Below, piece after piece: positions 14,882 to 23,918 of a stretch of DNA of 44,374 nt (positions are counted from its first letter, which is position 1; every line of letters starts with the position of its first letter). The position numbers and the translations under genes were made by a program. The stretch comes from CAZLMG01 sp964560765. GTDB taxonomy: Bacteria; Bdellovibrionota_B; Oligoflexia; Oligoflexales; CAZLMG01. The DNA lies in assembly GCA_964560765.1 (NCBI GenBank), contig CAZLMG010000035.1:1-44374 (forward strand). Reading direction: 5' to 3'. Under the pieces are notes generated by a model. The model did no database searches. It was given only the letters and a program-made list of their open reading frames with translations, and was not told the DNA's origin.

Positions 14882-16628
14882 CCGTGTCCTCTCGCAGCAG
14901 GTCCGGGTGACGTTTCACCATTTCAGAAAAAGATCCTCGATCGGCAATTTGTCCCTGCTTTAGCAGCACGACTTCATCGCAACGTCGCAAGGCCGAGATG
15001 CGATGGGACGCAATGATTGCAGCAGGAAAGTGCGCATCGATGGCGTTGATCAACCGTTGCTCCGTCGTCTGATCCACAGCGCTCAATACATCGTCCAAGA
15101 GAACGATGGCAGGCCGACGCAGAAAGATCCGCGCCAGCGCCAGGCGCTGTTTTTGCCCGCCCGAGAGGCGCACGCCGCGTTCTCCGATTTCGGTATCCCA
15201 GCCTTGCGGAAAAGCTTCGATTTCACTGCGGATGCAGGCGAGATCGGCGGCGCGTAGGATGTCAGCTTCGGACGGGAGTTCGACTAGTCCGAACAGTAAA
15301 TTGTTGCGAATGGTATCAGAAAAGAGATGCACGGTTTGCTGAGCAAAACCGATCTGCGTGCGCAATTCTTGCGGCGAGAGGGTGCAGATGTCCTGTCCGT
15401 TAAAATAGACAGTGCGGGCTGGTGGATCGTAAAGGCGCGCGATCAGCTGCAGGAGCGTGGTCTTGCCGCAACCAATGGGGCCACACAGGCCGAGGCGTTT
15501 GCCACGGGCCAAATCGAGATCAATATTTTCGAGGCGAAACGGTTGTTGCGGGTGCTCTTGACCCGGAGCGGGGCTACTTGCAACAGATGTAGGATACTGA
15601 AAGTTGAGTCTGCGGATGGCTAATAATGGCTGTGGAGCCGATGCGCCGGTTGCCCCTTGAGCGACGCCAGTGCTCTCGGGCGCCGTGGCCTCGATGTCGG
15701 CAAGGCGTTCGATGGCGGTTTTGGCACGCAAGTAGATGGATAAAACGATGCCAACGGCTGACAGTGGAAACGACAGATAGCCGATGTAGACGTTGAAAGC
15801 CATGATATCGCCAACGGTTATGGCAGAGTTGACCACCAGAAAACCGCCATAGAAGAGGACCGCGACCTGCGAGATATTGGCCAGGAAAGCCATCATGGGA
15901 AACATAATCTGTCGCACGACGAGCAGTTTCATGTTGCTGTCGTAGACGGCAAAATTTTCTCTCTCTGTCCGTTGCAGGAAGGCCTCGGTGGCAGCGTTGG
16001 CCTGCAGCACGTGCACGTTAACAAATGACTCGGTCACCCGATTGGTGAGGCGGCCTAGGGCCTCCTGGTTGAGTTTGGAGTAGCGATGTAGCTTTGGCAT
16101 GGTCAGGGTGATGATCCCTAACATCAACAGCAAGGGTGTGAGGGCGGCCAACGTCAGTCCTACGTGTACCGACATCATTTGATTAAGCGTGAAAACTAGC
16201 AAGAAGACGAGATTCAAAGTCTGCAGGACGGCAAATGCATAGAACACTCGCAGATGGCCGACATCATTTGCCAAGCGCGAGATCAGGTCGCCCATGCCGT
16301 GGCGTAAATAGAACGCCGAGGGCAAGGTCATCAGGCGCCCGAACAGGTGCGACTTGAGCGTGGTTTCAATCTTGCGGCCCGGCCAAAACAACAACACCCG
16401 AGACAAGCTGCGAATGATGATCAAGAGAGCTCCAAGGCCTACGATCAACAGCGCCGTGTGTGCGAGTTCGTCCCGCGGCTTGGAGTCAATGTTATTGACG
16501 ATGAACTTAGCAAACTGTGGAATTTCCAGAGTTAAAACGTTGGTGAGTGCCAAAGCAATGATGCCACCCAAATACCAACGCCATTCTGGCAATGCAAAAC
16601 GTCGGGTCATGGACCCTATGGAATTCAT
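14865..16628 (-). CDS. ABC exporter half-transporter, subunit with degenerate Walker B (pair 1)
   Basis: A 587-residue ABC exporter half with six membrane segments (about residues 15-310) and an ATPase domain. The Walker A is GPIGCGKTT, the signature a perfect LSGGQKQR, and the Walker B IVLLDDVLSAVD, where Asp stands at the catalytic Glu position. This is the mark of the degenerate-site subunit of heterodimeric exporters such as MdlA. A linker of about 30 residues (TGVAQGATGASAPQP) joins membrane and ATPase parts. The gene starts two bases after the stop of the upstream ABC ATPase and overlaps the next subunit, so all are one operon. The start at ATG 16628 lacks a clear Shine-Dalgarno and may depend on coupling. 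Confidence 0.93.
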   Translation of the reverse strand: MNSIGSMTRRFALPEWRWYLGGIIALALTNVLTLEIPQFAKFIVNNIDSKPRDELAHTALLIVGLGALLIIIRSLSRVLLFWPGRKIETTLKSHLFGRLMTLPSAFYLRHGMGDLISRLANDVGHLRVFYAFAVLQTLNLVFLLVFTLNQMMSVHVGLTLAALTPLLLMLGIITLTMPKLHRYSKLNQEALGRLTNRVTESFVNVHVLQANAATEAFLQRTERENFAVYDSNMKLLVVRQIMFPMMAFLANISQVAVLFYGGFLVVNSAITVGDIMAFNVYIGYLSFPLSAVGIVLSIYLRAKTAIERLADIEATAPESTGVAQGATGASAPQPLLAIRRLNFQYPTSVASSPAPGQEHPQQPFRLENIDLDLARGKRLGLCGPIGCGKTTLLQLIARLYDPPARTVYFNGQDICTLSPQELRTQIGFAQQTVHLFSDTIRNNLLFGLVELPSEADILRAADLACIRSEIEAFPQGWDTEIGERGVRLSGGQKQRLALARIFLRRPAIVLLDDVLSAVDQTTEQRLINAIDAHFPAAIIASHRISALRRCDEVVLLKQGQIADRGSFSEMVKRHPDLLREDTDASHS

Positions 16629-16630
16629 GA

Positions 16631-17350
16631 TCAGGAGCTATCCTTTGGGAAAAAGTAGTTTTCGATCATGGTGACACGTCGTGCGCTGTCCAAGGAACGC
16701 CAGTTCGTCGATTCAGAAAGCTGGCCATTATCTAAGAGCCAGAGGCGCTGGCAAAGTTGGGCCGCGTAGGGTGCAATATGGGTCGAGAGAATATTGGCCT
16801 TTCCCCTCCGTGAGCGATCGATGATGGAGTCCTGCAAGGCGCGAATGTGAAAAAGATCCAGACCTGAGAATGGCTCGTCTAAGATCAGTAGATCGGGATC
16901 ATGGATCGTGGCCACAGCTAAACCGACTCTCTTCTGCATACCATGCGAACAGGCAGCCATGGGCCGTCGAAGGTAACTGTTGCAGTCGAAGCGTTCCGCA
17001 ACCATCTTGACGCTGGCGGCAGCATCCGGCAGTGCGTGCAGCCGTGCCGCATAGTGCAACAATTCATGCCCTGTGGCCCAACGCGGCAATTGCAGATGCT
17101 GTGGTAAATATCCGATCTGGCGCTTCAATAGGTATTGGTCCGGCAGCATGGGTTGATCGGTTAATAAAATGTCGCCGACTGTAGCGTCGAGGTTGCCCGT
17201 GATCAGCTGAAAGAGTGTGGTCTTGCCAGCGCCGTTCTTGCCCATAAGGGCGACCGTCTCTCCGGGATGCAATTCAATGGCAACTGGCCCTAAGATGAAC
17301 TCTTGATACTCTTTACTGACGGCTTGAATGGCGAGCAACGGCTTGGACAT
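16631..17350 (-). CDS. Stand-alone ABC transporter ATP-binding protein
   Basis: A 239-residue cytoplasmic ATPase with Walker A GKNGAGKTT, Q-loop IGYLPQHLQLP, Walker B DLLILDEPFSGLD and an H-loop His in ILSTHIAPYA. The signature is divergent (CSHGMQKRVGLA rather than LSGGQ), as is common in ABC-2-type ATPases of the CcmA/NatA kind. It sits 17 bases downstream of a membrane protein gene that is its likely permease, and just upstream of the heterodimeric exporter genes. Whether this ATPase-permease pair and the exporter form one functional system or share only a transcript cannot be told from sequence. Confidence 0.9.
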   Translation of the reverse strand: MSKPLLAIQAVSKEYQEFILGPVAIELHPGETVALMGKNGAGKTTLFQLITGNLDATVGDILLTDQPMLPDQYLLKRQIGYLPQHLQLPRWATGHELLHYAARLHALPDAAASVKMVAERFDCNSYLRRPMAACSHGMQKRVGLAVATIHDPDLLILDEPFSGLDLFHIRALQDSIIDRSRRGKANILSTHIAPYAAQLCQRLWLLDNGQLSESTNWRSLDSARRVTMIENYFFPKDSS

Positions 17351-17367
17351 CGAGCAGACTTTCCCGC

Positions 17368-18528
17368 TTACGCGCGATAATAACGTCCTGCTTGGGACTG
17401 TGCGGCATAATACTTGAACAACGGAAGGAGCGCCACTGCCAGAGGATGGGCAAAGATCGCGGTTGCCATGAACAGCCCGAGCAGTGCTACCAGGGTCATC
17501 TGAATGAGTGGTCTACGGCCATCGACCTGCAGGAGAAGGTCCACCATCATCAGTGGGCTGACCGTTGCAGCTAACGCGCACTGCACCAAAACCATGGGGG
17601 AATATGGCAGCCTTGACTCGGCGCCAAGCAAGAGGCTGATGAGCGGTAGGCACAGCCAGAATGTCAAAAACAAGGCGGCAGCGCCGATCACTCCCAGCAC
17701 TTGGTAAGCACCAACGAATTCAGCATGTGAAACTCCCATGCAGCGCTCGGCCCAAGCATAATCCAGGTCAGCAGCAACCTGCAGAGCCAGGCTCCAGCTG
17801 GCGATGCTGCCCGCAAGGAAGCAAATCAGCATGACGCTAAATGGCGGGACGGTATTCGCGGCTGCGTAGGCCGCCGCAACCGTTAGGACAAAGGCTGCGG
17901 CAAGGCAAAGCTGACTGGGACGACTGCGTCGCAGGATCTGCATGGCACGCCAGCGCAGTAAGGCCGCTCGTCGCGTTGTCGATTGTGAGGATACAAGCGC
18001 ACCGCGACTGATGGCTACTTTCAATGTATGGGGGGCTCCGGAGCGGTGGCGCCACCATATCAGCCATTGAACGAGCATTAGAAGAGCCTCGCCAAGCAGG
18101 ACTTGCGTCAAGCCGATAGGAGTCAAAACAGCGTGAATAAAATACCAGCCTGCCCCGTGATACAACGTCGCGATGGTCAGCAGACGCAGGCGTAGAAATT
18201 GCCGTACAACCGGAGGTTCTTCACCTTGCCGGATTGCCCAATCTGCCAAGCCGTCTTCGGCAGAAATTGCGGCGCGCCAACGGCGGTGAGTCAAACTAGC
18301 GACGATCGTCAGGGATATGATGGCTCCCGGCCAGGCAAATGCCTGACGCATGCTGGCTGAAAGCGCCGCCACATGCTCATTAAGAAAATCGTTAAAAACA
18401 TATAGAAATGTGGCGAGAATTATGGTGCTACATAAAAAAACCACGAATTCTTGTGCAAATTCATAGCGGAGGCGATGGCGGGTGGATTGCCAACTGACGC
18501 GGTAAAGATGAAAGGCCCGGTTCTTCAT
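17368..18528 (-). CDS. ABC-2-like multi-spanning membrane protein, probable permease of the adjacent ATPase
   Basis: A 386-residue protein with roughly nine or ten hydrophobic segments. These include a cluster near residues 30-50, 70-85, 115-155 and 205-240, and a C-terminal group 270-375. There is a basic cytoplasmic loop (TTRRAALLRWRAMQILRRSR) near residue 190. No conserved catalytic motif is visible. Its position directly upstream of a single ABC ATPase gene on the same strand argues for the permease of that transporter. I do not recognise a named family and could not place it beyond an ABC-2-like permease. ATG 18528 is the first start; the upstream Shine-Dalgarno is weak. Confidence 0.75.
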   Translation of the reverse strand: MKNRAFHLYRVSWQSTRHRLRYEFAQEFVVFLCSTIILATFLYVFNDFLNEHVAALSASMRQAFAWPGAIISLTIVASLTHRRWRAAISAEDGLADWAIRQGEEPPVVRQFLRLRLLTIATLYHGAGWYFIHAVLTPIGLTQVLLGEALLMLVQWLIWWRHRSGAPHTLKVAISRGALVSSQSTTRRAALLRWRAMQILRRSRPSQLCLAAAFVLTVAAAYAAANTVPPFSVMLICFLAGSIASWSLALQVAADLDYAWAERCMGVSHAEFVGAYQVLGVIGAAALFLTFWLCLPLISLLLGAESRLPYSPMVLVQCALAATVSPLMMVDLLLQVDGRRPLIQMTLVALLGLFMATAIFAHPLAVALLPLFKYYAAQSQAGRYYRA

Positions 18529-18744
18529 TTCCTAAGCATTCCACGAGCTTGCCATGGTTGCAAGGGCTCTTCTTCGACCGCGCCGCCGGCCAGGTGCCGG
18601 AAAAATCAGCTAGTTCACCGGAATACTTGGGCAAACCTTGATGTCCGTTGCCAGTAGAGAATCTTTGCGGATAGCATCGTCGAGGTCTGCTCGCAGATGG
18701 AACTGCAAACAACGACTGCTCCCTTGAAAGATGGAGAATTTTGC

Positions 18745-18984
18745 ATGCGCAAGGACGAGATTATTAGCCTCGACGAGGTCAAGCGTTTGCTGCGACGGGG
18801 CGCCGAGGCACAAGTTGTGAATCGTGGCGGCTGGTCCGTGTTTGTGACTCATGATGGCCGCCCGCGTTACATCATTCGCACCGATGACGGCGGGAGTCAC
18901 CCGGTTCCGTTTCGAAATTTGAGTTCGTTACTCGATGAGCAGCAGACCCGCCGTCGCGGAATCCCGCGTTGGTTCCGGCAGTAG
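18745..18984 (+). CDS. Small hypothetical protein (79 aa)
   Basis: A basic, soluble 79-residue protein. ATG 18745 is chosen because GGAGAA precedes it by 6-8 bases; an in-frame ATG at 18697 has no ribosome site. The sequence has a helix (LDEVKRLLRRGAEAQVV), a beta-hairpin-like part (WSVFVTHDGRPRYIIRT) and an Arg-rich C-terminus (RRRGIPRWF). It is divergent from the ABC permease gene, leaving about 215 bases for two promoters, and lies 64 bases upstream of yejB. The family is not recognised. Confidence 0.6.
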   Translation: MRKDEIISLDEVKRLLRRGAEAQVVNRGGWSVFVTHDGRPRYIIRTDDGGSHPVPFRNLSSLLDEQQTRRRGIPRWFRQ

Positions 18985-19016
18985 CCGTTTTCTCCCTTCT
19001 CGCCTCCAATTAATGA

Positions 19017-19022
19017 TATAAT
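19017..19022 (+). promoter_or_regulatory. Perfect -10 box TATAAT upstream of the yej operon
   Basis: TATAAT lies 27 bases upstream of the yejB TTG start codon. No good -35 is seen at 16-18 bases upstream (the region is CCCTTC-like), so the promoter may need an activator or rely on the -10 element. Predicted leader is about 20 bases including GGAGG at 19039-19043. Confidence 0.5.
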
Positions 19023-19048
19023 TTGTCAGTGTTCTTCGGAGGCTATCC

Positions 19049-20065
19049 TTGACTTCGTATTTGCTTCGCCGCGCTCTGCTGCTGGTGCCAACCTTTCTTG
19101 GCATCACCATGCTGATTTTTACGATCACGCGCTTTGTACCTGGTGGTCCCATTGAACGCATGATGATGGAAGCTCAGCAGCAAGCTAAAGGTGGGCGCTT
19201 TGGCGGCCAGATGAGCGGCAACGCCCTGTCCGAAGAGCAGATGCAGCAGCTGCGGGAGTACTATGGCTTCGATAAGCCCATTCACGTGGGCTACGTGACG
19301 TGGCTGGCCAAGGTCGTGCAGCTGGATTTTGGCGAATCAACTCGCTACGGCGAACCCGTGCTGGTGGCTATCAAAGATCGACTGCCGGTTTCCATTTACT
19401 TTGGCGTGGTTTCGATGCTGTTGACTTACTTGATTTGTATCCCCTTGGGCATACTGAAGGCGGTCAAGCACGGTTCAGCCATCGACCACATTAGTTCCGT
19501 CTTGGTCTTTGTTGGCTATGCGATTCCCGCCTACGTTTTAGCCATAGTTCTGTTGTTGGTATTTGCTTCGAATCTGGATTGGTTTCCTTTGGGGGGATTT
19601 GTCAGCGATGGCTTTTCCGATTTGAGCTTTCTCGACAAGGCTATTGATCTGATGCGCCACACGTTCTTGCCGATGATTGCCTACGTTGCCGGCAACTTTG
19701 CGGTGATGACGTTTTTGATGAAGAACAGCTTGATGGATAATTTAGCTGCAGACTTCGTCCGCACGGCTGTGGCCAAAGGCTTGCCGTTTCGCCTGGCGGT
19801 GGTGCGGCATGCCCTGCGCAACAGCTTGATCCCGCTGGCCACGCATTTTGGTAACAATATATCTGTGGTGTTGTCCGGATCTTTCCTCATTGAAAAGATC
19901 TACAACATTGACGGCTTTGGTTTGCTGGCCTACGAGTCGGTGGTAGAGCGCGATTATCCGACTGTGATGGGTATCTTGGCTATATCTGCCATGTTGCAGT
20001 TGGTTGGCAATATTTTATCGGATCTTTGTGTGGCTGCTGCTGATCCAAGGGTTCAATTTCAATGA
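19049..20065 (+). CDS. yejB: Peptide ABC importer permease YejB-like
   Basis: A 338-residue inner-membrane permease of the OppB/DppB family, closest in layout to YejB. It begins LLRRALLLVPTFLGITMLIF and has the YejB-type insert GGPIERMMMEAQQQ. It contains the EAA-type coupling loop with DFVRTAVAKGLPFRLAVVRH and RNSLIPLATHFG, and ends in the usual GNILSDLCVAAADPRV. Six membrane segments are seen. The start is TTG 19049, supported by GGAGG a few bases upstream. It overlaps yejE by four bases (ATGA). In E. coli the system imports peptides such as microcin C; the substrate here is not known. Confidence 0.93.
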   Translation: MTSYLLRRALLLVPTFLGITMLIFTITRFVPGGPIERMMMEAQQQAKGGRFGGQMSGNALSEEQMQQLREYYGFDKPIHVGYVTWLAKVVQLDFGESTRYGEPVLVAIKDRLPVSIYFGVVSMLLTYLICIPLGILKAVKHGSAIDHISSVLVFVGYAIPAYVLAIVLLLVFASNLDWFPLGGFVSDGFSDLSFLDKAIDLMRHTFLPMIAYVAGNFAVMTFLMKNSLMDNLAADFVRTAVAKGLPFRLAVVRHALRNSLIPLATHFGNNISVVLSGSFLIEKIYNIDGFGLLAYESVVERDYPTVMGILAISAMLQLVGNILSDLCVAAADPRVQFQ

Positions 20066-21111
20066 GTACCTGGCTCGATCCACAAACTCGCAAAAAATTA
20101 GCCCGTTTTCGCAGCTTGCGGCGCGGCTATTACTCGTTGATTATATTTGCTGCGTCCATTGTCCTTTCGCTGTTTGCCGAGATCTTGGTCAACAGTCGCG
20201 CCTTGGTCGTTCACTATGACGGCCAGTGGTATTTTCCAACATATGGGGCGTTTCACTCGGGGCGCGATTTTGGTTTGGATTACGACCATGAGGTGAATTA
20301 TCGCGAGCTGCAGCAGAAGTTTGCCGCTGACGGTGCGGGCAACTGGTTGGTCATGCCGCTTGTGCCGTACAACCCCTTTGAAAATGACCTACGGGATGGA
20401 ACGTATCCGCCGTTTCCGCCATCATTAACCGAGGCTCATTACCTTGGTACGGATAAGGTCGGGCGCGATGTTCTGGCGCGTCTCGTTTATGGATTTCGCA
20501 TCGCCATCTGGTTTTCGCTGCTGCTGCTGATGTGCGATTTTTGCGTCGGTATTGTCCTCGGGTCCATGATGGGCTACTTCGGCGGATGGTTTGACCTACT
20601 TCTGCAGCGTATCATCGAAGTCTGGGCGAATGTGCCCTTCCTCTATGTGGTCATCATTCTTTCATCCATTCTGGTGCCAACTTTTTGGTTGCTGGTCGGG
20701 ATTATGGTGTCCTTTGGCTGGATGCACATGACGTGGTACATGCGCACCATCGCCTATAAGGAAAAGGCGCGCGAGTACGTGGCTGCTGCCCGTTCTATTG
20801 GAGCTTCGCACGCCCGAATCATGTTGAAACATATTCTGCCGAACGCTGTATCCATCGTGGTCACGTTCGCCCCGTTTGCCGTTGCGGGCGGCATCACCTC
20901 ATTGACGGCGCTGGATTTCTTGGGCTTTGGATTGCCGGCTCCGACGCCCAGCTGGGGCGAGCTATTGGCTCAGGGAACGGAAAATATGGATGCTATCTGG
21001 ATCGTAGGTTCGGTAACTGCGGCCATGATCACCGTCTTGGTGATGGTGACCTTTATTGGTGAAGCGGTGCGAGAGGCCTTTGATCCGAAAAAGTTTACGT
21101 ACTATCAGTGA
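20062..21111 (+). CDS. yejE: Peptide ABC importer permease YejE-like
   Basis: A 349-residue OppC/DppC-family permease. The YejE hallmark is a long periplasmic N-terminal extension after the first membrane helix with HYDGQWYFPTYG and YPPFPPSLTEAHYLGTDKVG. It then has GRDVLARLVYGFRIA and a coupling loop EYVAAARSIGASHARIMLKH, followed by LDFLGFGLPAPTPSWGELL. It starts within the stop of yejB (ATGA overlap) and is followed by the binding-protein gene. The order B-E-A-ATPases differs from the A-B-E-F order of E. coli. Confidence 0.94.
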   Translation: MSTWLDPQTRKKLARFRSLRRGYYSLIIFAASIVLSLFAEILVNSRALVVHYDGQWYFPTYGAFHSGRDFGLDYDHEVNYRELQQKFAADGAGNWLVMPLVPYNPFENDLRDGTYPPFPPSLTEAHYLGTDKVGRDVLARLVYGFRIAIWFSLLLLMCDFCVGIVLGSMMGYFGGWFDLLLQRIIEVWANVPFLYVVIILSSILVPTFWLLVGIMVSFGWMHMTWYMRTIAYKEKAREYVAAARSIGASHARIMLKHILPNAVSIVVTFAPFAVAGGITSLTALDFLGFGLPAPTPSWGELLAQGTENMDAIWIVGSVTAAMITVLVMVTFIGEAVREAFDPKKFTYYQ

Positions 21112-21121
21112 GGAGCGGGGC

Positions 21122-22924
21122 ATGCGGTTGATGAGTTGGTTGAGCTGCGGCATCTTGGCACAGTTGTCGCTTGTGGTTCATGCACAGGATGCACAGCTGC
21201 CGAGCAATCTAAAGTGGCTGAGCAACGACGCGCCGCCACTCATTGCTTCGCTAGAAGCCAAGCCGGGTGGTACCTTGCGCACGTTTATGACCAGCTACCC
21301 ATTGACGTTTCGGGAAGTCGGACCAGACTCCAATGGCGCCTTTCGTGGCTTCTTTGACTCCAATAAGATGTCGTTAATCAATGTTCATCCGAATACGGAA
21401 GAGTTGATTCCCGAATTGGCGATTGCATGGGCCTATGGTGACGACAAAAAAACCATGTATTATCGGTTGGACCCCAAAGCCAGCTGGTCGGATGGCAAAC
21501 CTGTTACGGTCGATGACTTCCTATACACGCTCGAGTTTTATCGATCTCCTCACATCGTCGCCCCTTGGTACAATGAGTACTACACGACCCAGTGGGATAG
21601 GATCATCAAGTTTGACAGCCATACCATGGCTGTTGTTTTGAAAGAGGCCAAACCCGAGCTACACCTCTATGCAGATATGAGCCCCTTGCCAGCACACTTT
21701 TATGGGACGCTCGATAAGGACTTCGTCAAAAACTTCAATTGGAAGGTCGCTCCGGTCACGGGCCCCTATCAAATCAGCGATTTTAAAAAAGGGAAATCGG
21801 TGACTTTTTCGCGGGTCAAGAATTGGTGGGCGCAAGATCGTGCCTATTACAAAAACCGATTCAATATTGAAAAGGTGGATGTGCGGGTGATTCGGGATGT
21901 GCCCGTCGCATTCGAGCACTTGAAGAAGGGCGAGATTGACCTGCTTGGCATCACATTGCCCGAGTACTGGCACGATAAGACAAACGACGGTCCATTCAAG
22001 GACGGCTACATTCAAAAGATTATGTTTTACAACGATTCACCCGCCTCCGACTTTCAAATGGAGATGAATACCGCAAAGGATTTGTTTAAGGACATCAACG
22101 TACGCCTGGGGTTTGCGCACGCAGTCAATATTGAGCGTGTGATTGAGAAGGTTCTTCGAAATGACTACGAGCGTCTGGAGGGCATTTCGCGCGGGTACGG
22201 CAAGTTCACCAACACCGCAATCAAAGCCCGGCGTTATGATTTGAAACAGGCGAACGAGTACTTTGATAAGGCTGGATATAAGAGTCGTGGTCCGGATGGT
22301 ATTCGGACAAAAGAGGGCAAGCGTCTGACGGCAACTTTGGTGTACTCAAACCACGCCATTGTTGGCGCCCGCCTTGTCGTGATGCGCGAAGAGTTAAAGA
22401 AGGCTGGTTTTGAACTGAACTTGCAGGAAATGGATGCCTCGGCCAGGTTTAAGTATTATCAGGAAAAGAAACATGACCTGACGTATATGGCGTGGAGTAC
22501 GAGTCTAAGGCCGACTTATTTTGAATTTTATCACTGCGAGAACGCCAATAAGCCACAGACCAATAGTTTCACCAACATCTGTGAACCCGAGTTGGATAAG
22601 TTGGTGAGCGCCCAGCGCAGCACGACAGATATCAATGAAAGTGTAAAGTTGGCACACGCCATTCAACAAAAGGTGCACGATCTGGGCATCATCGTCCCCT
22701 TGTTCAACATTCCATATTTTCGCTATGCCTATTGGCGATGGATTCGCTTGCCAAAGGTGCCTGCAACCAAGACTTCCGATGGGCTGAATTTCTTCGGCTT
22801 GAGTGAAGGGGGATTGATGTGGATCGATGACGATGTGCGCAAAGAAACCGACGCGGCGCGCAAGGGCAAGAAAGCTTTTCCCCCCGTGACGCTGATCGAC
22901 AACACCTTTAAGCAAAAGTCGTAA
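21122..22924 (+). CDS. yejA: Periplasmic oligopeptide-binding protein YejA-like
   Basis: A 600-residue extracytoplasmic solute-binding protein of family 5. From ATG 21122 (AGGAG six bases upstream) it has a signal peptide ending LSLVVHAQD. YejA-type features follow: PGGTLRTFMTSYPLTFREVG, WSDGKPVTVDDFLYTLEF, and RVKNWWAQDR. Length matches E. coli YejA. It delivers peptides to YejB/YejE. The open frame reaches further upstream into yejE, but those starts lack a signal peptide in register. It is followed four bases later by the first ATPase. Confidence 0.94.
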   Translation: MRLMSWLSCGILAQLSLVVHAQDAQLPSNLKWLSNDAPPLIASLEAKPGGTLRTFMTSYPLTFREVGPDSNGAFRGFFDSNKMSLINVHPNTEELIPELAIAWAYGDDKKTMYYRLDPKASWSDGKPVTVDDFLYTLEFYRSPHIVAPWYNEYYTTQWDRIIKFDSHTMAVVLKEAKPELHLYADMSPLPAHFYGTLDKDFVKNFNWKVAPVTGPYQISDFKKGKSVTFSRVKNWWAQDRAYYKNRFNIEKVDVRVIRDVPVAFEHLKKGEIDLLGITLPEYWHDKTNDGPFKDGYIQKIMFYNDSPASDFQMEMNTAKDLFKDINVRLGFAHAVNIERVIEKVLRNDYERLEGISRGYGKFTNTAIKARRYDLKQANEYFDKAGYKSRGPDGIRTKEGKRLTATLVYSNHAIVGARLVVMREELKKAGFELNLQEMDASARFKYYQEKKHDLTYMAWSTSLRPTYFEFYHCENANKPQTNSFTNICEPELDKLVSAQRSTTDINESVKLAHAIQQKVHDLGIIVPLFNIPYFRYAYWRWIRLPKVPATKTSDGLNFFGLSEGGLMWIDDDVRKETDAARKGKKAFPPVTLIDNTFKQKS

Positions 22925-22928
22925 CACC

Positions 22929-23918
22929 ATGTCCAAGCAACCGCTCCTGGATGTGCAAGACTTGCGAATCGCCTTTCGTACCGAACGCGGTATGGCCGAG
23001 GCAGTTTCCGGGCTTAGCTTGCAATTGTCCGCGGGCGAGACCTTGGGCCTCGTCGGCGAGTCGGGATGCGGTAAGAGTGTGACCGCCATGTCCTTGTTGC
23101 GGTTATTACCGCAGCCTGCCAGTCAAATACTCGGTGGTAAAGTCACGTTCGATGGGAGAGATTTGCTGCAAATTCCCGTCGAAGCGATGCAGGCTGTGCG
23201 TGGTCGACGTATTGCGATGATCTTCCAAGAGCCAATGGCTGCACTGAACCCCGTACACAGCGTTGGGCGGCAGATTGAAGAGGTATTTCGCCTGCATTTT
23301 CCCGATTTGAGCGAGACCGAGCGACGCCAGCGCGTCGTGAAGCTGTTGAAGCGAGTCGGAATCCCTGCTCCAGAACAGAGAGTCTATGATTTTCCCCATC
23401 AGCTATCGGGTGGCATGCGGCAAAGAGTGATGATTGCGATGGCCCTGGCTGGTGAACCCCAGGTGCTGATTGCGGACGAACCCACCACAGCATTGGATGT
23501 GACGATTCAAGCGCAGATTCTCGCCCTTCTTGCCGAACTGCAGCGGGAAAATGGCATGTCGGTGATCATGATTACTCATGATCTGGGCGTTGTTGGCGCC
23601 ATTTGTGAAAATATCGCGGTCATGTATGCCGGGCAAATTGTTGAGCAAGGCGTGACTCGCGAAGTTTTTGCTCGCCCCCGTCATCCTTATACCATCGGTC
23701 TACTGCATTCGATTCCGCGTCTGGATGCCCCCGGCAAGCAGGCTCTTTTGGCGATCGATGGCAATGTACCATCGTTGCACGAGTGGCCAATGGGTTGTCG
23801 TTTTTCGAATCGCTGTCGACATGTAGCAGCCATCTGCGCTACGCCGCAAGTACTGCAATCAGATCCTGCGGACCATCGGCACGTACGATGCGGACGCTGG
23901 CAGGAATTGGGGGTTTAG
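22929..23918 (+). CDS. Peptide ABC importer ATPase 1 (DppD-like, equivalent to the N-half of YejF)
   Basis: A 329-residue ATPase with Walker A GESGCGKSVT, Q-loop MIFQEPMAALNP, signature LSGGMRQRV, Walker B VLIADEPTTALD and an H-loop His in MITHDLGVVG. The C-terminal oligopeptide-transporter domain is complete and carries the Cys pattern MGCRFSNRCRH, AICAT, RCGR, which in DppD-type proteins can hold an iron-sulfur cluster. E. coli YejF fuses two such ATPases in one chain. Here the stop codon (23916-23918) directly abuts the ATG of the second ATPase, so they are two proteins with no spacer. Confidence 0.93.
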   Translation: MSKQPLLDVQDLRIAFRTERGMAEAVSGLSLQLSAGETLGLVGESGCGKSVTAMSLLRLLPQPASQILGGKVTFDGRDLLQIPVEAMQAVRGRRIAMIFQEPMAALNPVHSVGRQIEEVFRLHFPDLSETERRQRVVKLLKRVGIPAPEQRVYDFPHQLSGGMRQRVMIAMALAGEPQVLIADEPTTALDVTIQAQILALLAELQRENGMSVIMITHDLGVVGAICENIAVMYAGQIVEQGVTREVFARPRHPYTIGLLHSIPRLDAPGKQALLAIDGNVPSLHEWPMGCRFSNRCRHVAAICATPQVLQSDPADHRHVRCGRWQELGV

